From: Trematomus loennbergii
Lineage: Eukaryota; Chordata; Actinopteri; Perciformes; Nototheniidae
DNA length: 64,000 bases
NCBI GenBank assembly: GCA_012861695.1
Contig: JAAOOA010000455.1
Coordinates: 92,501-156,500 of the forward strand
Direction of reading: 5' to 3'
Of this stretch, positions 19,582 through 31,826 are shown one piece after another; the stretch's first letter is position 1; each line of letters begins with the position of its first letter. The notes under the pieces were generated by a model, which saw nothing but the letters and a program-made list of their open reading frames with translations, did not search any database and was not told the DNA's origin. The position numbers and the translations under genes are program-made.

Positions 19582-20435
19582 TTAAAGGGGACCTATCATG
19601 CAGAATGCCCTTTCTGATGTCTTCTCTACATCACCATGTGTCCCCGGTGTGTCCCCGGTGTCCCCGGTGTGTCCCTGGTGTGTCCCCGGTGTGTCCCCTG
19701 TGTGTCCCCCGTGTGTCCCCGGTGTGTCCCCCGTGTGTCCTCGGTGTGTCCCCGGTGTGTCCCCCGTGTGTCCCCGGTGTGTCCCCGGTGTGTCCCCGGT
19801 GTGTCAGGAGACTCACAAAGTGTCAGGAAATAAACCCCTCTCTCTTTTCCTCCGTACCCACATCTCTAAAAACGGGGGAACAACGGAGCTGATCCAGATT
19901 TGCTGCGTCATGACCACATTACTAAAATGTGGGCGGGCTTTACACCCACGGGCCAATCAGAAACGTTGCTGTCAGAAACAATGAGACGTGTTCTGGAAGT
20001 AATATGGTCTGTGTTTACATTAGCATGCTAACACTCAGAGCTAAACTGTACTGGAGAGAGTATGTGTGAAGAAGCAGGAAATCAAAAGGAACTCACCTTG
20101 AGGTAAACCTGAGAGAGAGAAAGAGTTTGAGCTCCATACTGTTTCAGAGAGAATCCTTGATGTGGTTTGGAACATGATGGAGTTTAATCACGGCAGCGTT
20201 TAGCTGAATCTGCCGGGTAATTCTGATCAGGCATTAGCTCCCCCTCCTCTTCTTTTAAGCTAAGGACCCGAACCTGCTCTTCTCTAACAGCTGGAACAGA
20301 GGGATATGAGGGATTTCTAAAATGCAGGATCTGTTTGGTATTTGGAGCAAAACACATCATAGAGATGTTTTTATATATTGTTATATATCTGAGACCCAGA
20401 ATATATGCCTAAAGATAGCAGATAGGAGACCTTTG
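19582..20435. mobile_element. TTAA element with 11-bp minisatellite, LRR intron (A, second)
   Basis: Same element and intron position as 17672-18452. The minisatellite at 19636-19808 is longer (about fifteen units, several as tgtcccccgtg variants). The right end gagacctttgaa lies near 20425-20437. Confidence 0.75.
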
Positions 20436-20529
20436 AAACCCTGTTTAACTCTGAACAGATTATTAAACCTGGAGTTATTTCAAACAGGAACTTTGTTTTC
20501 TAAACTTACATCATGTTTTTTTTATTCAG

Positions 20530-20697
20530 ACTGAGGCTCTGCAGTTTGTCAGAGATCAGCTGTTCTGCTCTGGCCTCAGCTCTGAAGTCCAACATCCATC
20601 TGAGAGTTCTGAACCTGAGTCTCAACGATCTGCAGGATTTAGGAGTGAAGCTGAGAGATCTTCTGGAGAGTCCAGACTGCAGACTGCAGACTCTCAA
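20530..20697 (+). CDS. NLRC3-like: LRR exon A4
   Basis: 168 nt, intact phase. Acceptor tttattcag. It encodes [20 protein letters not shown] and [20 protein letters not shown]. The last exon base is A instead of G (ctctcaa before gtcagt), which may weaken the donor. A LINE begins only about a dozen bases downstream. Confidence 0.88.
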
Positions 20698-20740
20698 GTC
20701 AGTTCACTGACCTGAGAGTCTGCAGTCTGCAGGGTGTAGC
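20671..20740. repeat. Palindromic junction of LRR exon end and LINE
   Basis: The exon end plus donor (gcagactgcagactctca(a)gtcagt) is followed almost at once by its inverted copy (actgacctgagagtctgcagtctgc). The two arms of about 27 bp almost touch, and the second arm forms the 3' boundary of the minus-strand LINE. This is an insertion-associated inverted duplication or a template switch onto the exon. Confidence 0.8.
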
Positions 20741-21053
20741 GCTGGAGGAGTTCAGCTATATAGGCCGGAGCCAGCCCATTTAGTGCTTTAAAAACAAATA
20801 AAAGGATTTTAAAATCAATTCTGAACCGAACTGGAAGCCAGTGTAGTGAGACCAGAATTGGGGTGATGTGGTCACGCTTTTTGTGGCCAGTGAGTAGACG
20901 TGCAGCTGCGTTCTGGACTAGCTGCAGGCGTTTAATTGACGCTTGGTCCATACCCACATACAGAGCGTTGCAGTAGTCCAGTCTCGAGGTAACAAAGGCA
21001 TTAATAACCCTTTCCAGGTCTTTAAAAGATAAATACGACTTGGTCTTGGCCAA
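20724..21053 (-). pseudogene. LINE reverse transcriptase C-terminal segment
   Basis: A minus-strand frame carries SRLDYCNALYVGMDQASIKR followed by the RLQLVQNAAARLLTGH and ILVSLHWLPVRFRIDFKILL motifs, the conserved end of L2/Rex1-group ORF2. It is separated from the RT core by a frame break and poly-A/T stretch near 21060. Confidence 0.85.
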
Positions 21054-21062
21054 TAGTCGTAT

Positions 21063-21641
21063 TTAAAAAAAGAAGGTTTTGACTACAGTGCTGACCTGCT
21101 TATCAAATTTAAAAGCGCTATTGAAGGTCACTCCAAGGTTCATGACAGAGGGGAGGATATTATTTTTGAGGGAGCCCAGAATATCAACCTGGGAGGCTGG
21201 AGGTTGGGGTCCAAAAAAGATAACCTCAGTCTTGCTCTCATTGAGGTTGAGGAAATGTTGGCTCAGCCAGGATTTGATCTCTGTTAAGCAGTCCATCAAC
21301 TGCTGTAGTGAGTTAACATTTGAATTGAGTGGCAGATAGATCTGTACATCATCAGCGTAGCAGTGGAAGGGGATGTTGTGTTTTGTGAGAATTGAACCTA
21401 TGGGCAGTATGTACAGTAGAAAAAGGATGGGGCCCAGAATCGAGCCTTGGGGAACCCCACAGGTAAGAGGGGCTTTGGCAGAGGAGAAGGCACCTAGCTG
21501 CACTGAGAAGCTACGGTCTGTCAGGTAGGACCTGAACCATGCAAGGGCAGAGCCTGTGATGCCAGCGGACTGTTCAAGCCGTGACAGCAGGATGCTATGG
21601 TCCACAGTGTCGAAGGCAGCTGTCAGGTCTAACAGCACCAA
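21063..21641 (-). pseudogene. LINE reverse transcriptase core
   Basis: A 192-codon frame. VLLDLTAAFDTVDHSILLSR (RT motif with catalytic Asp), CGVPQGSILGPILF and FHCYADDVQIYLPL (catalytic YADD box) are all present in order. The frame is broken from the upstream segment between about 21642 and 21763. Confidence 0.9.
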
Positions 21642-21763
21642 GACAGCTGGGCTACCTGAGTCGGCGGCTAGGAGCAGATCATTAAAAACTATTCAAAGGG
21701 CTGTTTCAGTGCTGTGCATGGGTTTGAAGCCAGACTGGAACTTTTCATGGATTCCATGGATGG

Positions 21764-22627
21764 TTAAAAAGACTGCAGCTGGGCGTAGACTACTCGCTCC
21801 AGGGCTTTAGATAAAAAAGGTAGCTGGGAGATGGGCCTAACATTTGCGAGAATGGAAGGGTCGAGATTTTTCTTTTTAAGTAGTGGCTTGACCACGGCAT
21901 GTTTGAAGGCAGCTGGGACACATCCTGAGGTAAGAGAGGTGTTTAAAAGTAATAAAATACTTGCTCCAACTAAATCAAAAACATCTCTGAGAAGGCGAGA
22001 GGGAATGCTGTCTGAGGTGCAGTTTGTCGGCCGCAGGTGCTTGACCACATCCGAGAGAGAAGAGAGGGATACAGGCTCAAAGTGGTCGAGGACAGCAGGG
22101 CACAGAAAAGGAGCAGGATCTGGGGTAGCACTAGTGTGGGCTAGCCTAAGAGCAGATACCTTTTCAATAAAAAATGTAAGAAACTTATCACAGAGAGCAG
22201 TCGATGGGACAATAGAAGAAACATCACAGGGATTAATGATCGAGTTGAGGACATTAAAAAGAACCTGAGGTTTATGGCTGTTTTTGGAGATGAACAGAGA
22301 AATGTGCTCTGTTTCGGCTGCTTTGACTGCCGTCTGGTAGTGAGAAAGGCAAGCACGAAGGATTTCTAGGGAGACATGGAGTTTATCCTTTTTCCATTTT
22401 CTCTCTGCACGCCTGCAAGCGCGTCTGAGAGCACGAGTACAGTCATTGAGCCACGGCTCTGATAGAACTTTGGTGCGTCTAAGCGTAAGAGGAGCAACAG
22501 AATCCAGTATTAGTGTACATGTCGAGTCAAACATGGAGATAAGCTCATCAGCATTAAAAGCACAGTTCACATCTAATTTACAGATCGGAGAAGCATTAAA
22601 AGCATCAGAGAACTGTGAGGCAGTCAA
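21764..22627 (-). pseudogene. LINE ORF2 linker and RT N-terminal part
   Basis: A 287-codon frame. It spans the region between endonuclease and RT, ending with VVKPLLKKKNLDPSILANVR and the RPISQLPFLSKALERV motif that opens the RT domain. Frame breaks separate it from both neighbours. Confidence 0.85.
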
Positions 22628-22851
22628 GGGGTTAATCGAACGCAGACGACGCGCCGGGGCACGTGATTCGACTCCTGCGGAAGGGATCGAGGTTGTAAAC
22701 AGAACCGGTAAATGGTCTCAGATACGCGTTGCTGCACATATTTCATCCACAGATACAGACAGTCCAAACGATAATACTAAGTCCAAAGTGTGTCCTTTTT
22801 CGTGTGTTGGGCCAGCCACGGACTGAACGAGACCAAAAGAATCAAGGAGAT

Positions 22852-23160
22852 TTAAAAGTCCCTAACCAGAGGTTTGGACTCGCAACACACATGGACATTG
22901 AAGTCTCCGGAGATCAAAACACGATCATATTTCACCATGATCCCGGACAGAAAGTCAGAAAAGTCATTTATGAAATCCTTATTACACTTTGGCGGACGAT
23001 ACACGACTGCGCAGAGTATAGGCGAGGCCGGGTTCAGTTCAAAAAGCTGCAACTCAAAGCTAGTATAGCTAGATACAGGGTGAAGCAATCGGCATTGAAG
23101 GCTAGCTCTAAACACTGATGCTATGCCCCCACCATGGCCGGTGGCACGGGGGGAGCTGAA
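22852..23160 (-). pseudogene. LINE endonuclease (EEP) C-terminal remnant
   Basis: A minus-strand frame ending with VYRPPKCNKDF and DRVLISGDFNVHV, the AP-endonuclease-like domain of LINE ORF2. The N-terminal half of the domain is missing at the truncated 5' end near 23160. Confidence 0.8.
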
Positions 23161-23332
23161 GAATGTAGTAAACGATAACGTCTGAATAAAGTTCATCTGA
23201 AGTAATATTAGTTTTACATTAATAAAGTTTACTTTCTGAAGAAGACATGTTTTGTTGTTCCCATTCATTTAAATGTTGAGTAACATCTGATTATAAACTG
23301 ATTTGTATCCTCATCATGTTTTCTTTATTCAG

Positions 23333-23503
23333 TCTGAAGTACTGCAGGTTGTCAAAGATCAGCTGTTCTGCTCTGGCCTCAGCTCTGAAGTCCAGCATCC
23401 ATCTGAGAGATCTGGACCTGAGTGAGAACGATCTGAAGGATTCAGATGAGAAGCTGCTGAGAGATCTTCTGGAGATGCCAGACTGCAGACTGGAGACCCT
23501 CAG
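23333..23503 (+). CDS. NLRC3-like: LRR exon A5 (last LRR of copy A)
   Basis: 171 nt, intact phase. It encodes [20 protein letters not shown] and [20 protein letters not shown]. The donor context is gtcagtaagggg, different from internal LRR exons and identical to exon B7 at 62951, which marks both as the terminal LRR type. Confidence 0.9.
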
Positions 23504-23765
23504 GTCAGTAAGGGGTCTCTGCTGGTTCAGCAGTATTGTATGAACCACAGGGAGGTGTTTCTCTCTCTGGGGAAACAGATCAGTGATGTTACCCACTGAC
23601 TGCAGGCTCTCTCATTCTTCCATCAACTATAGAAGAACAGCTGAACATGCAAAGCCACACTTTAGTAATCAACTCTCTAACAGACGGGGTTTTACAGAAG
23701 AGTGGGAAAGGTGGTCTGTTCTTATGGGATGTTTTTAGTTTCTAGACCAGGGGTGTCCAAACTGC

Positions 23766-24672
<907 letters not shown>

Positions 24673-25265
24673 ATTTACACATATATTACTCAGTAGTATT
24701 CATGTGTTCATAATCCCACTTTTACAATAAATTCAGTCATTAAAGCTGAAAACATGTTCTAACAAATCTAACTTGATAAGAAAAAAGCCCAATAACTTAT
24801 TTTTATAACAAGCGTGAAATAGACCCTTCATATTTCCTGTGATTATAATCAATCTGAAGATCCTGCTTTAAGGAATGAGCTGCTGACAGAATAAAGTGAA
24901 CCCTCTGGAGAGCTGGGAGCTGTTGTTCTTAAAGCATCTTCAAGTAACAAGCATCCTTTACCTTCATCTGAGGTTTCTGACTTATAACTGAACTCATGAG
25001 GCAACATACCTCTAGAGAGCGGCCCAGACCTTTATATATCTTTCTGTATGTGGCCCTCGGGGAAAAGAGTTTGGACCCCCTGTTCTAGACCAATGACTGG
25101 TTACTTCCTGTCATGCAGCTGAGAGCTGTGGCAGGCAGTCGTAGTGTTTGCAGAGAAGATATGATGGGATGTAAAGCATGAGATCAGGACTCTGAAGCTG
25201 ACTCAAAGAACTAACACTTATTTTAAACTGGATCTAAAACTGTTGGATTGTGTTCATCTCCACAG

Positions 25266-25312
25266 GACCAGATGGGGTGATGAGCCGTTCAGAGCCACGA
25301 TCCTGAAGACCT
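25266..25312 (+). CDS. NLRC3-like: Short exon downstream of LRRs, copy A
   Basis: Acceptor tctccacag at 25257-25265 and donor gtgagt at 25313. In phase with exon A5 it reads TRWGDEPFRATILKT. No B30.2/SPRY exon, often found at this place in fish NLRC3-like genes, was seen before 31 kb. Whether this exon belongs to the gene or to an alternative 3' end is uncertain. Confidence 0.45.
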
Positions 25313-25784
25313 GTGAGTACTGAAACCATATCCTCCATTCATCAAGATACTAAACTCTTGAATGGAGCATGACCTCAGAGGAAAACAACACTCTTCTTTC
25401 TCTCATCATTCTGGCTGTTTCTCTGTGTTTTATCATCATCATCATTCTCTGAAGACACACAGAAAGGTGAGAGGTCGTACCAAGTGAACTTTATTTATTG
25501 AGGTTTCAACACTTAATTAAAATGTAGTTATTGCTCAGTGTGTTTCTGGTGTTCCAGACAAATCTGTAAGCTCAGGTTTTATTTGTTCTCAGTTTATTCA
25601 TCACGGGGCGAGTTTGAGACGTCCAGAGGAGCGTGGAGGCATTTTGGAAAATACAGAAGAAGACTGCAGCTGATGAGAGACTTCCTGTTAGCTCTCCTCA
25701 ATATGAAATGAACAAAAATAATCAATTGTACTTAAAGCTTTTCTTAAGAAGAAAGATGTGTTGCACATGTAACAGTTGTACATA
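25313..25784. other. Possible 3' part of copy A, unresolved
   Basis: A pyrimidine-rich tract ending acacacag near 25460 followed by aaaggtgaga, and an open stretch at 25590-25720, could be further small exons. None can be confirmed from the sequence alone. Confidence 0.3.
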
Positions 25785-25792
25785 TGCAGTGG

Positions 25793-27560
25793 CATGGGCG
25801 TCGCAGCCATTATATGAGGGTGGGACAAGTCCCCCCACTTTTTCAAATGGTTAGTTTAGACCCCCCCACTTTTACTATGCGGAAAGTCCGTGAATCGGTC
25901 TATCCACTCGCCGCACTTTGTAGAGCGCTGTGTCAGTGCTTCACTATCAAATGAAATCCATTCCACTTGCTTATTGAGAGAATGCCCAAATCAATGAAAC
26001 TCCGTACCATGTTTTCACTGCTACTTTGTTCCAAGGCAGATTCTCACATAGCGCGCGCATGTTCAAGGAGTGTTGTCATAGTTGGACAGCTCAGATCTGT
26101 TGTATGAAGCGATGCCGGTAGCGGAGGTAAGGCACACACACCAAATGTTCAGGAAATGGTTAATACAGCGAAAATCAAAGCTGACGATCTCTTGGTTGAT
26201 ATGTTTTCTCCCCCAGACAACATGGACATAAGAACATTTTTTTCAAAGAAGAGGAAAATAAGTCATCAGCTGGTAGCAGTTAATCAGTTAACAGTGATGG
26301 CGGCGTCTCAATTCTGGAGAGGAGTTTCGTCTTTATGTCATGATAGAGAAATACAAATACTGAATAGTTTAGATGAGAAAAAGGCATCGAAATGCCAGGT
26401 TACTAGTATTTATCATGTAAACAGGGAACATGAATAACCCGATCTCTCTGTGCTCATGTAAACACCATATCCCCAATATGATCATAACCAGGATAATACT
26501 CAAACGGCTTACTGATGTCCATGTAGAGACGCAGTCAGTGTGTTTTTACTGGAGCCTCAGTTCGATAAGAGATTATTTTATGAGTTCTTTAACTTAGGTA
26601 CTCTCTCTCAAAATGGTAATGTGCATTATGTTTTAATTATACTTCTTATCATTCAGAAGCTTTTTGTGTGTGTTTATGTTTTACTGAGTGCTTATAGGCT
26701 ATTTCCATCCCAGTATTCAGTTAACTGTTTATTTTCTGTGCACATTACATAGAATATTCTACCTACTGCTTGGGACTTTGAGTCTTCAAAATGTCCAATG
26801 TCACAGACTGCGACTTACTTTAGAGTCAGTTGTATTTACATTCAGTATGACTTGTTATGATTCAATGTGAAAGAGTATACTGCTCAATAAATAATTATCA
26901 CTTCACCACCTCTCTTGACATCTAGGCACTTGAGAGTGAGTCAGAGGCAGAATACAGGGACAGTGGAGAGAGGTCCATTGCTGAGGTGAGTGATGAAAGG
27001 GAAATGACAGTTGAGAGTAAATTGTGATGTGGACTCTCATCCCAGGATTTTAAGGAAATCAGTGGGGATATTGAACAGGAACATTTCAGTCAAGGGGCAT
27101 CATATGACCAATATAGACAGAAGAGCAACATTTATTTGAACATTTAAGTCAATGATACCATTCCTAGGTGAACTTAACATCCATATGGAGTCAGATCAGT
27201 CTCAATATTAATAAATGCTCACAGAAGGATTCACAAATGTATTTTGCGATTTATATATAAATGACTCTCCACAACAATATCTCTCAATGCACTCACAAAT
27301 AATTATTGTTGTATATAAATGTACAAAAAATGGGCATTTAAACTGCTTTTTATTAATTCAAAGACGGCTCTGAATTAATAATCAAATATGTTTCCTTTCT
27401 TTACTACTGGATGAAATTACAAAATGTACCCATCATTTTCCTCATGCTAGTATAGCCACATAAAAGTATCAAACCACCTGTTAAAATGCACCGGAATACA
27501 GGAAATCTATTTTTTTTTTTAAATGTCCCCCCCACATTCAGGATGCTTCCTACGCCCATG
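25793..27560 (+). mobile_element. ZMYM1-like hAT derivative with perfect 8-bp TSD
   Basis: The left end CATGGGCGTCGCAGCC and the right end GGAAGC-like complement ..CCTACGCCCATG form terminal inverted repeats. The flanks tgcagtgg (25785-25792, 27561-27568) are identical. It is 1,768 bp long with subterminal ccccccac runs. It encodes only the N-terminal part of a transposase (26156-26437). Confidence 0.88.
26156..26437 (+). pseudogene. N-terminal fragment of hAT (ZMYM1-like) transposase
   Basis: A 93-codon frame containing MDIRTFFSKKRK, the start motif common in ZMYM1-like/THAP12-like hAT transposases. The remainder does not follow the family, and the RNase-H-like catalytic domain is absent, so the element is non-autonomous. 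Confidence 0.55.
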
Positions 27561-27568
27561 TGCAGTGG

Positions 27569-28561
27569 TGTTTATTTGTATTTTGGCATCTTTTAGTATA
27601 ATCACACAAATTCTGTGTTCTTCATTTATTGAATGTCAATACCTGACAAGGTCGGAGATCAGTGGGCGGAACCTCTGAAGTGTGGCCGCTGTGCTCAGAG
27701 GATTATTTTTATGGTGACTTCCCCCTTCATATTTTGTCCCTCATGTTTCCCTTTTCTGTCAAATGTTCCACGTGACAAGGAGTCACTGTGAGGGAAACCT
27801 AATATAATGCTGATTTGTTATATCTGTTGTCAACTGTTGTCAGATTAAACGGAGATCGTCCAAACTGTACGCTGGCTCAGGTCTCATTCACGAAAACACA
27901 ACGCAGAGACTGCTTAACGACACCGGTTACTCTCATACACCTGCTGCTACCTACCACCACCTCCCACCCATCCCGGCCCCAAAGAGGAGACCCCATCGAC
28001 CCCAGATACCCCAACTCACTCTTCTTCAGGTTAGCTTGGAGCCCCGCCTTTACCTGCCCCAACATCTCACTTTGAACGATGTAGTCATCCTGATATCTGC
28101 ATACTGAGAGTGGGACGCAGGACCCGGTCAATGAGCTGCTGGAAGGGGGTCCACTGGACTGGAGGGGCTCTTGGATCTGGTGATGCCTTGCTCTTTCTGA
28201 AAGGGGAGGACAAAGGAGGTGCAAAGCAGCTAAAGACTTAGTCAAGGGTTGTGGGTCGTGTGCATAGGCTAATGCAATGTGTCTGGCAGAGGGGACCTTA
28301 AGATGGTCCAACATGTGGCACTTGTAGAGTTCGGTTTCCCAAGCGGGTAGGAGGTTAGTTAGAGCCATCTTAAGCATTGCATAGTGTTGATGTCTCCATA
28401 TTAAGTTGAATAATTAAAACGAAAGTTAATATAATCAAATATAATCTTGTATAACCCAAAATGAAATATTATATTTCATGTTGTTCTATAATCACAGTTT
28501 ATACAAACACAAGTAGTTTGTTAAATTGAGTTTAAGGCCTATTGTAGTTTATGGGTGTCAC
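27569..28561. other. No recognised gene; unassigned minus-strand ORF 27877-28377
   Basis: One 166-codon minus-strand ORF (27877-28377) has low-complexity Ser/Pro and no recognisable domain. It could be a decayed gag-like or random frame. Nothing else was identified here. Confidence 0.3.
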
Positions 28562-29213
28562 TGTTTAAAGAGGGGGGACAGTTGTCTTCACTCACAGGCT
28601 GTGCACAGGGGGGGGGGGGCCTGACTCAATGGAAAAGTACTGGAGCCCCAAAATGTGTTCAGGCCATACCATAGGAGGATATGTCTGGATGTCCAGTCCT
28701 GCACACCAGAGGTCATGACCTTTCCCCACAGGTATAAAGGAGGTGTCTTTGGGTTTTCTTTGTGTTCCTATGTGCAGCATAAAAGCACTGGCTGAGAGGG
28801 AGAAAGCTCCAGAGCGGGGTCTCTCCTTGGTAGGTTCTCTCAACTTGGTAAGATCTCTCAGATTGATTTGGTGAATTGTTGAATGAAAGCTTGAATGTGT
28901 TCGATACCACTGACCATTTATGAGGAGATCCCTCTGGATTCTGTCAGGTTAGACTTTTAATGTTTCAACTGAAGAGAGCAGTTGAAGTTAGTATTTAGTG
29001 TAAGAAATGTAAAACTGAATTGAGGTTTTATATTAGAAAGTACCACAGCATGATATGTTTTGTATGATTGTCATATTGTAACGAGAGAAGGTAAAAACCT
29101 GTTTAAGTGTGGACCATTTTCTTCAAATAAAATCATCCCACCTTTTTGGATTGGGAGAACTTAAAATAAATCTGCGCTCTCCTCTCCTGTTTAAAGGTAA
29201 GATTGCACCACTG
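28562..29213 (+). mobile_element. Possible solo LTR
   Basis: It begins TGTTTAAAGAGGGGGGACAG, has a TATA-like ggtataaagg at 28732-28741 and AATAAA signals near 29128 and 29166, and an end near ..cactcaca. This is the layout of a Gypsy/ERV LTR. No convincing target-site duplication was found, so the limits and identity are tentative. Confidence 0.35.
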
Positions 29214-30756
29214 CCACACTCACACTTAGGTAAGGCCACACCTCATTACAGATACCAGAATCCTTCTGGATCGCTTAAACAGATTTAGCGTGTCGTCTGA
29301 ACTGAAACAGCAGTTAATTGAACCTGGTTTCTTCAGGAGTTAATAGAGGTGAGACCTTGCTGACCTCGATGGATCTGAGCCGAGCAGTAAACTTAGACTC
29401 AATAGCTTCTGGTAGGTCAATTAGTAGGTCTGAGTTATTGCCGGAATAAATGAACAGGCCTCCCGACTCCAACAATAGTCATGGGGGTGTTCCTTGCTGA
29501 AGTTGGGAAAGGAGGGTCCCTCAACCTGAGAGTTGTGGGACAGTAGCTTTAGCATGTTAGCATTGTGAGCTAATAACTTCCACATTGGCTTATTGGTAAT
29601 GAGACGCTTGCTATTACAGTATGAATTCCTGTCACATGTTAATTGGAATAATGAGTCTGTCAGTGCCTCCATGTGCATCCTTGCTCTGTAATAAAAACAG
29701 GACACATTCTGATTTAAACACTTTCTACTTTCCTCCCACTGCCGCTGCCAACAGAGGGCGATACAGACGTGATCTTCTCCTTGTTCCCTCGCTCTCTCGC
29801 CCCTTCGAAAGTCATTTAATTGGAACCTCCCCAGCTCTTGTAGCTTCTCTGTTTTTAAGGTCCTTGTGTTTATTGATTGCTGTGAAATGAAATGATGCCT
29901 CTCAGTGGAGTGGGATCGAGACACAGCGTTAATGATACACACACACACACACACACTCACACACAACACACACACTGGAGCAGAACACCTATGGTGGTGG
30001 CTGATAGCCACCCCCTCTGCTACGCGCCGTTCGTTGGATGAGGCTGATCTCTATTAAATAAAGAAAGGAATTGAAAACACCGGAATCAAAAGTTATAACA
30101 ATTATCTGAGTTTACTCTGGTAGGAAACCAAACACATATACAAGTTATACAGAGTACTCCGGACTTCAGGCTTGTGATGCGATGCGGATACAAGTATCGG
30201 GACCAACCAACTCAGCAAACCAGAAGTATTTTTACATACAAAAACAACAGTATTTATATCCATATTTTGGGGCGGAGATGTGTCAACTCTTCCTTCCCAT
30301 TTTACTCCGAAGCGAATCAGAGAGTCCGTGGGGAGGAGCTGTGTGAGCTGCTCACTCCCCCACGTGTCCTTACTGGTTGGATCCACCTCTGGCCGGGTTC
30401 AATACAGCGAATCAGAGTTCTGACCAGAACGTGAGATTCTAAGGTTCTACAAGGTTAAAGTCAATCTTATCTCTGCACCGGTATTCACTCCCTTATTTTC
30501 CCATGGCATCTTTCACATAAACTGTTACTCTCAGACAATTAAACATTGTATACAGATATAATGAGCCCAGAAAGAACATACTGACCTTGAAAGAACATGT
30601 GTGGGCGCTCTGGTGAAAAGGAGCTGTGTGTGTGTGTGAAACAGGATCTCTGTGTCATTGAGTTGTAAGTGAGAAGACATTATATGTGATTACTTAAAAC
30701 AGTTCAAACAATACATGTTCACTAAAATACAGTTTAGAATCATATCTTTTTACTTC

Positions 30757-30800
<44 letters not shown>

Positions 30801-31122
30801 ACACACACACACACCACACACACACACACAGGCTAACTGCAGCCTCTTCACATTTACAGATGCTCAGAGTTCTCCAATTGATGTAGGTGTTCCTAGAAGT
30901 GGTTATTATGAAAATACACAGGAATCTATCAGAGTATAAACCTGGTTTGTAGCCATGCTAATAGTCTGTCTACTACTAAGAACCACATTTAAATAACTCA
31001 ACACCTATTGGATGGATTGCATTGCATTTGATTCATTAGTCATCTCCTCTAGCCCCTTCATTAAGGACATGCTAGTGCTAATTAGCTGTGTTAGCATGCT
31101 GAACTCGTATGTTAAACACATT
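29214..31122. other. Intergenic DNA with (CA)n tracts
   Basis: No coding region was recognised. (CA)n tracts lie at about 29936-29975 and 30757-30830. A 196-codon minus-strand ORF at 29421-30011 passes through a (CA)n tract and is not convincing. Confidence 0.5.
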
Positions 31123-31330
31123 TTCAAGATTCAACATTCAAGTTTCAAAGCTTTATTGTCATTTGCACAGCAGCTATAGAGTAGATATGTCAATGAAGAT
31201 CTTCTCCAACAGAGCAACATGAATATATATAGGACATGGAACAAATAAAACAGATAAAATAGTGCAAGAGAATGTTTTGAGATGAGCAAAATGTAAATAC
31301 AAATAAAATAGAATAGAAATAGTGCAAGAA
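31123..31330 (+). repeat. Dispersed repeat, partner of 2745-2905
   Basis: Same order of motifs as the copy at 2745: ttcaagtttcaaagctttat, gtagatatgtcaatga, aaaacagataaaata. It includes duplicated short strings (aactcgtatgttaaacaca at about 31100 and 31350) on its edges. Confidence 0.55.
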
Positions 31331-31657
31331 TTAGCTATGTTAGCATGCTGAACTCGTATGTTAAACACATTATAGGAGCTAAACAGGAGCATGATAGCAT
31401 TGTGAGCATGTTAGCATAAAGCTAATAGCCTCAGTCCAGCCTCTCAGAGAATGAACACATGAACACACAGTGACCTTATTGAGTAACAGCCATAAAAGCC
31501 ATTGATTACCTTTTACAACATGCTAACAGCTGCTAAGCTACTTGCACACGTTACAGACGAGCTGTACCTCGACTGAAGCTGCTTCTTCTATCTTCAAAAC
31601 AACATGCTTCACTCAGAGGAGGAGATCATGTGCTGTAGTTAAAGGACAGACAGTAAG

Positions 31658-31826
31658 ATGATGCTTCTGTGGCTGTTTTCTGCCTTTTCTCTGGTGTTTT
31701 TGACCCCAGTGTGTGACGCAGTGTGTTCAGCTCAGGAGTTCAGCTGCTCTCAGGATCTGTGTGTGTCCGAGGGAAGTGTGTGTGACTTCACTGACGACTG
31801 TGGAGATTACAGCGATGAGGAAAACT
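31658..31826 (+). CDS. Exon 1: signal peptide and LDL-receptor class A repeat
   Basis: Coding from ATG 31658. After the signal peptide it carries CSAQEFSCSQDLCVSEGS and the acidic DDCGDYSDEENC motif of an LDLa module. The donor gtgagt at 31827 splits the final Cys codon (T | GC), which the next exon completes. Confidence 0.82.

Larger units (their letters stand above)
20710..23162 (-). mobile_element. 5'-truncated L2/Rex1-type LINE
   Basis: Minus-strand non-LTR retrotransposon with, in its own 5' to 3' order, the end of an endonuclease domain, a linker, reverse transcriptase and the usual C-terminal segment. It sits in the intron after LRR exon A4. The background intron resumes at about 23165 (agtaaacgataacg), with roughly 210 bp of the intron missing compared with 51515-51740. 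The 5' end of the LINE, including the first part of the endonuclease, is gone. No poly-A tail was seen; the 3' boundary is a palindrome with the exon. Confidence 0.85.

Noticed and set aside
27877..28377. 166-codon minus-strand ORF as a possible gene
   Set aside because: No recognised domain, low-complexity composition, no splice context; left as unassigned.
29421..30011. 196-codon minus-strand ORF
   Set aside because: Starts through a CA tract, no domain, no paralogue in the window.
25313..31122. B30.2/SPRY exon at the end of copy A
   Set aside because: Searched by eye for the typical LDP-TAH and W-Y-W-EVEW motifs; none found.
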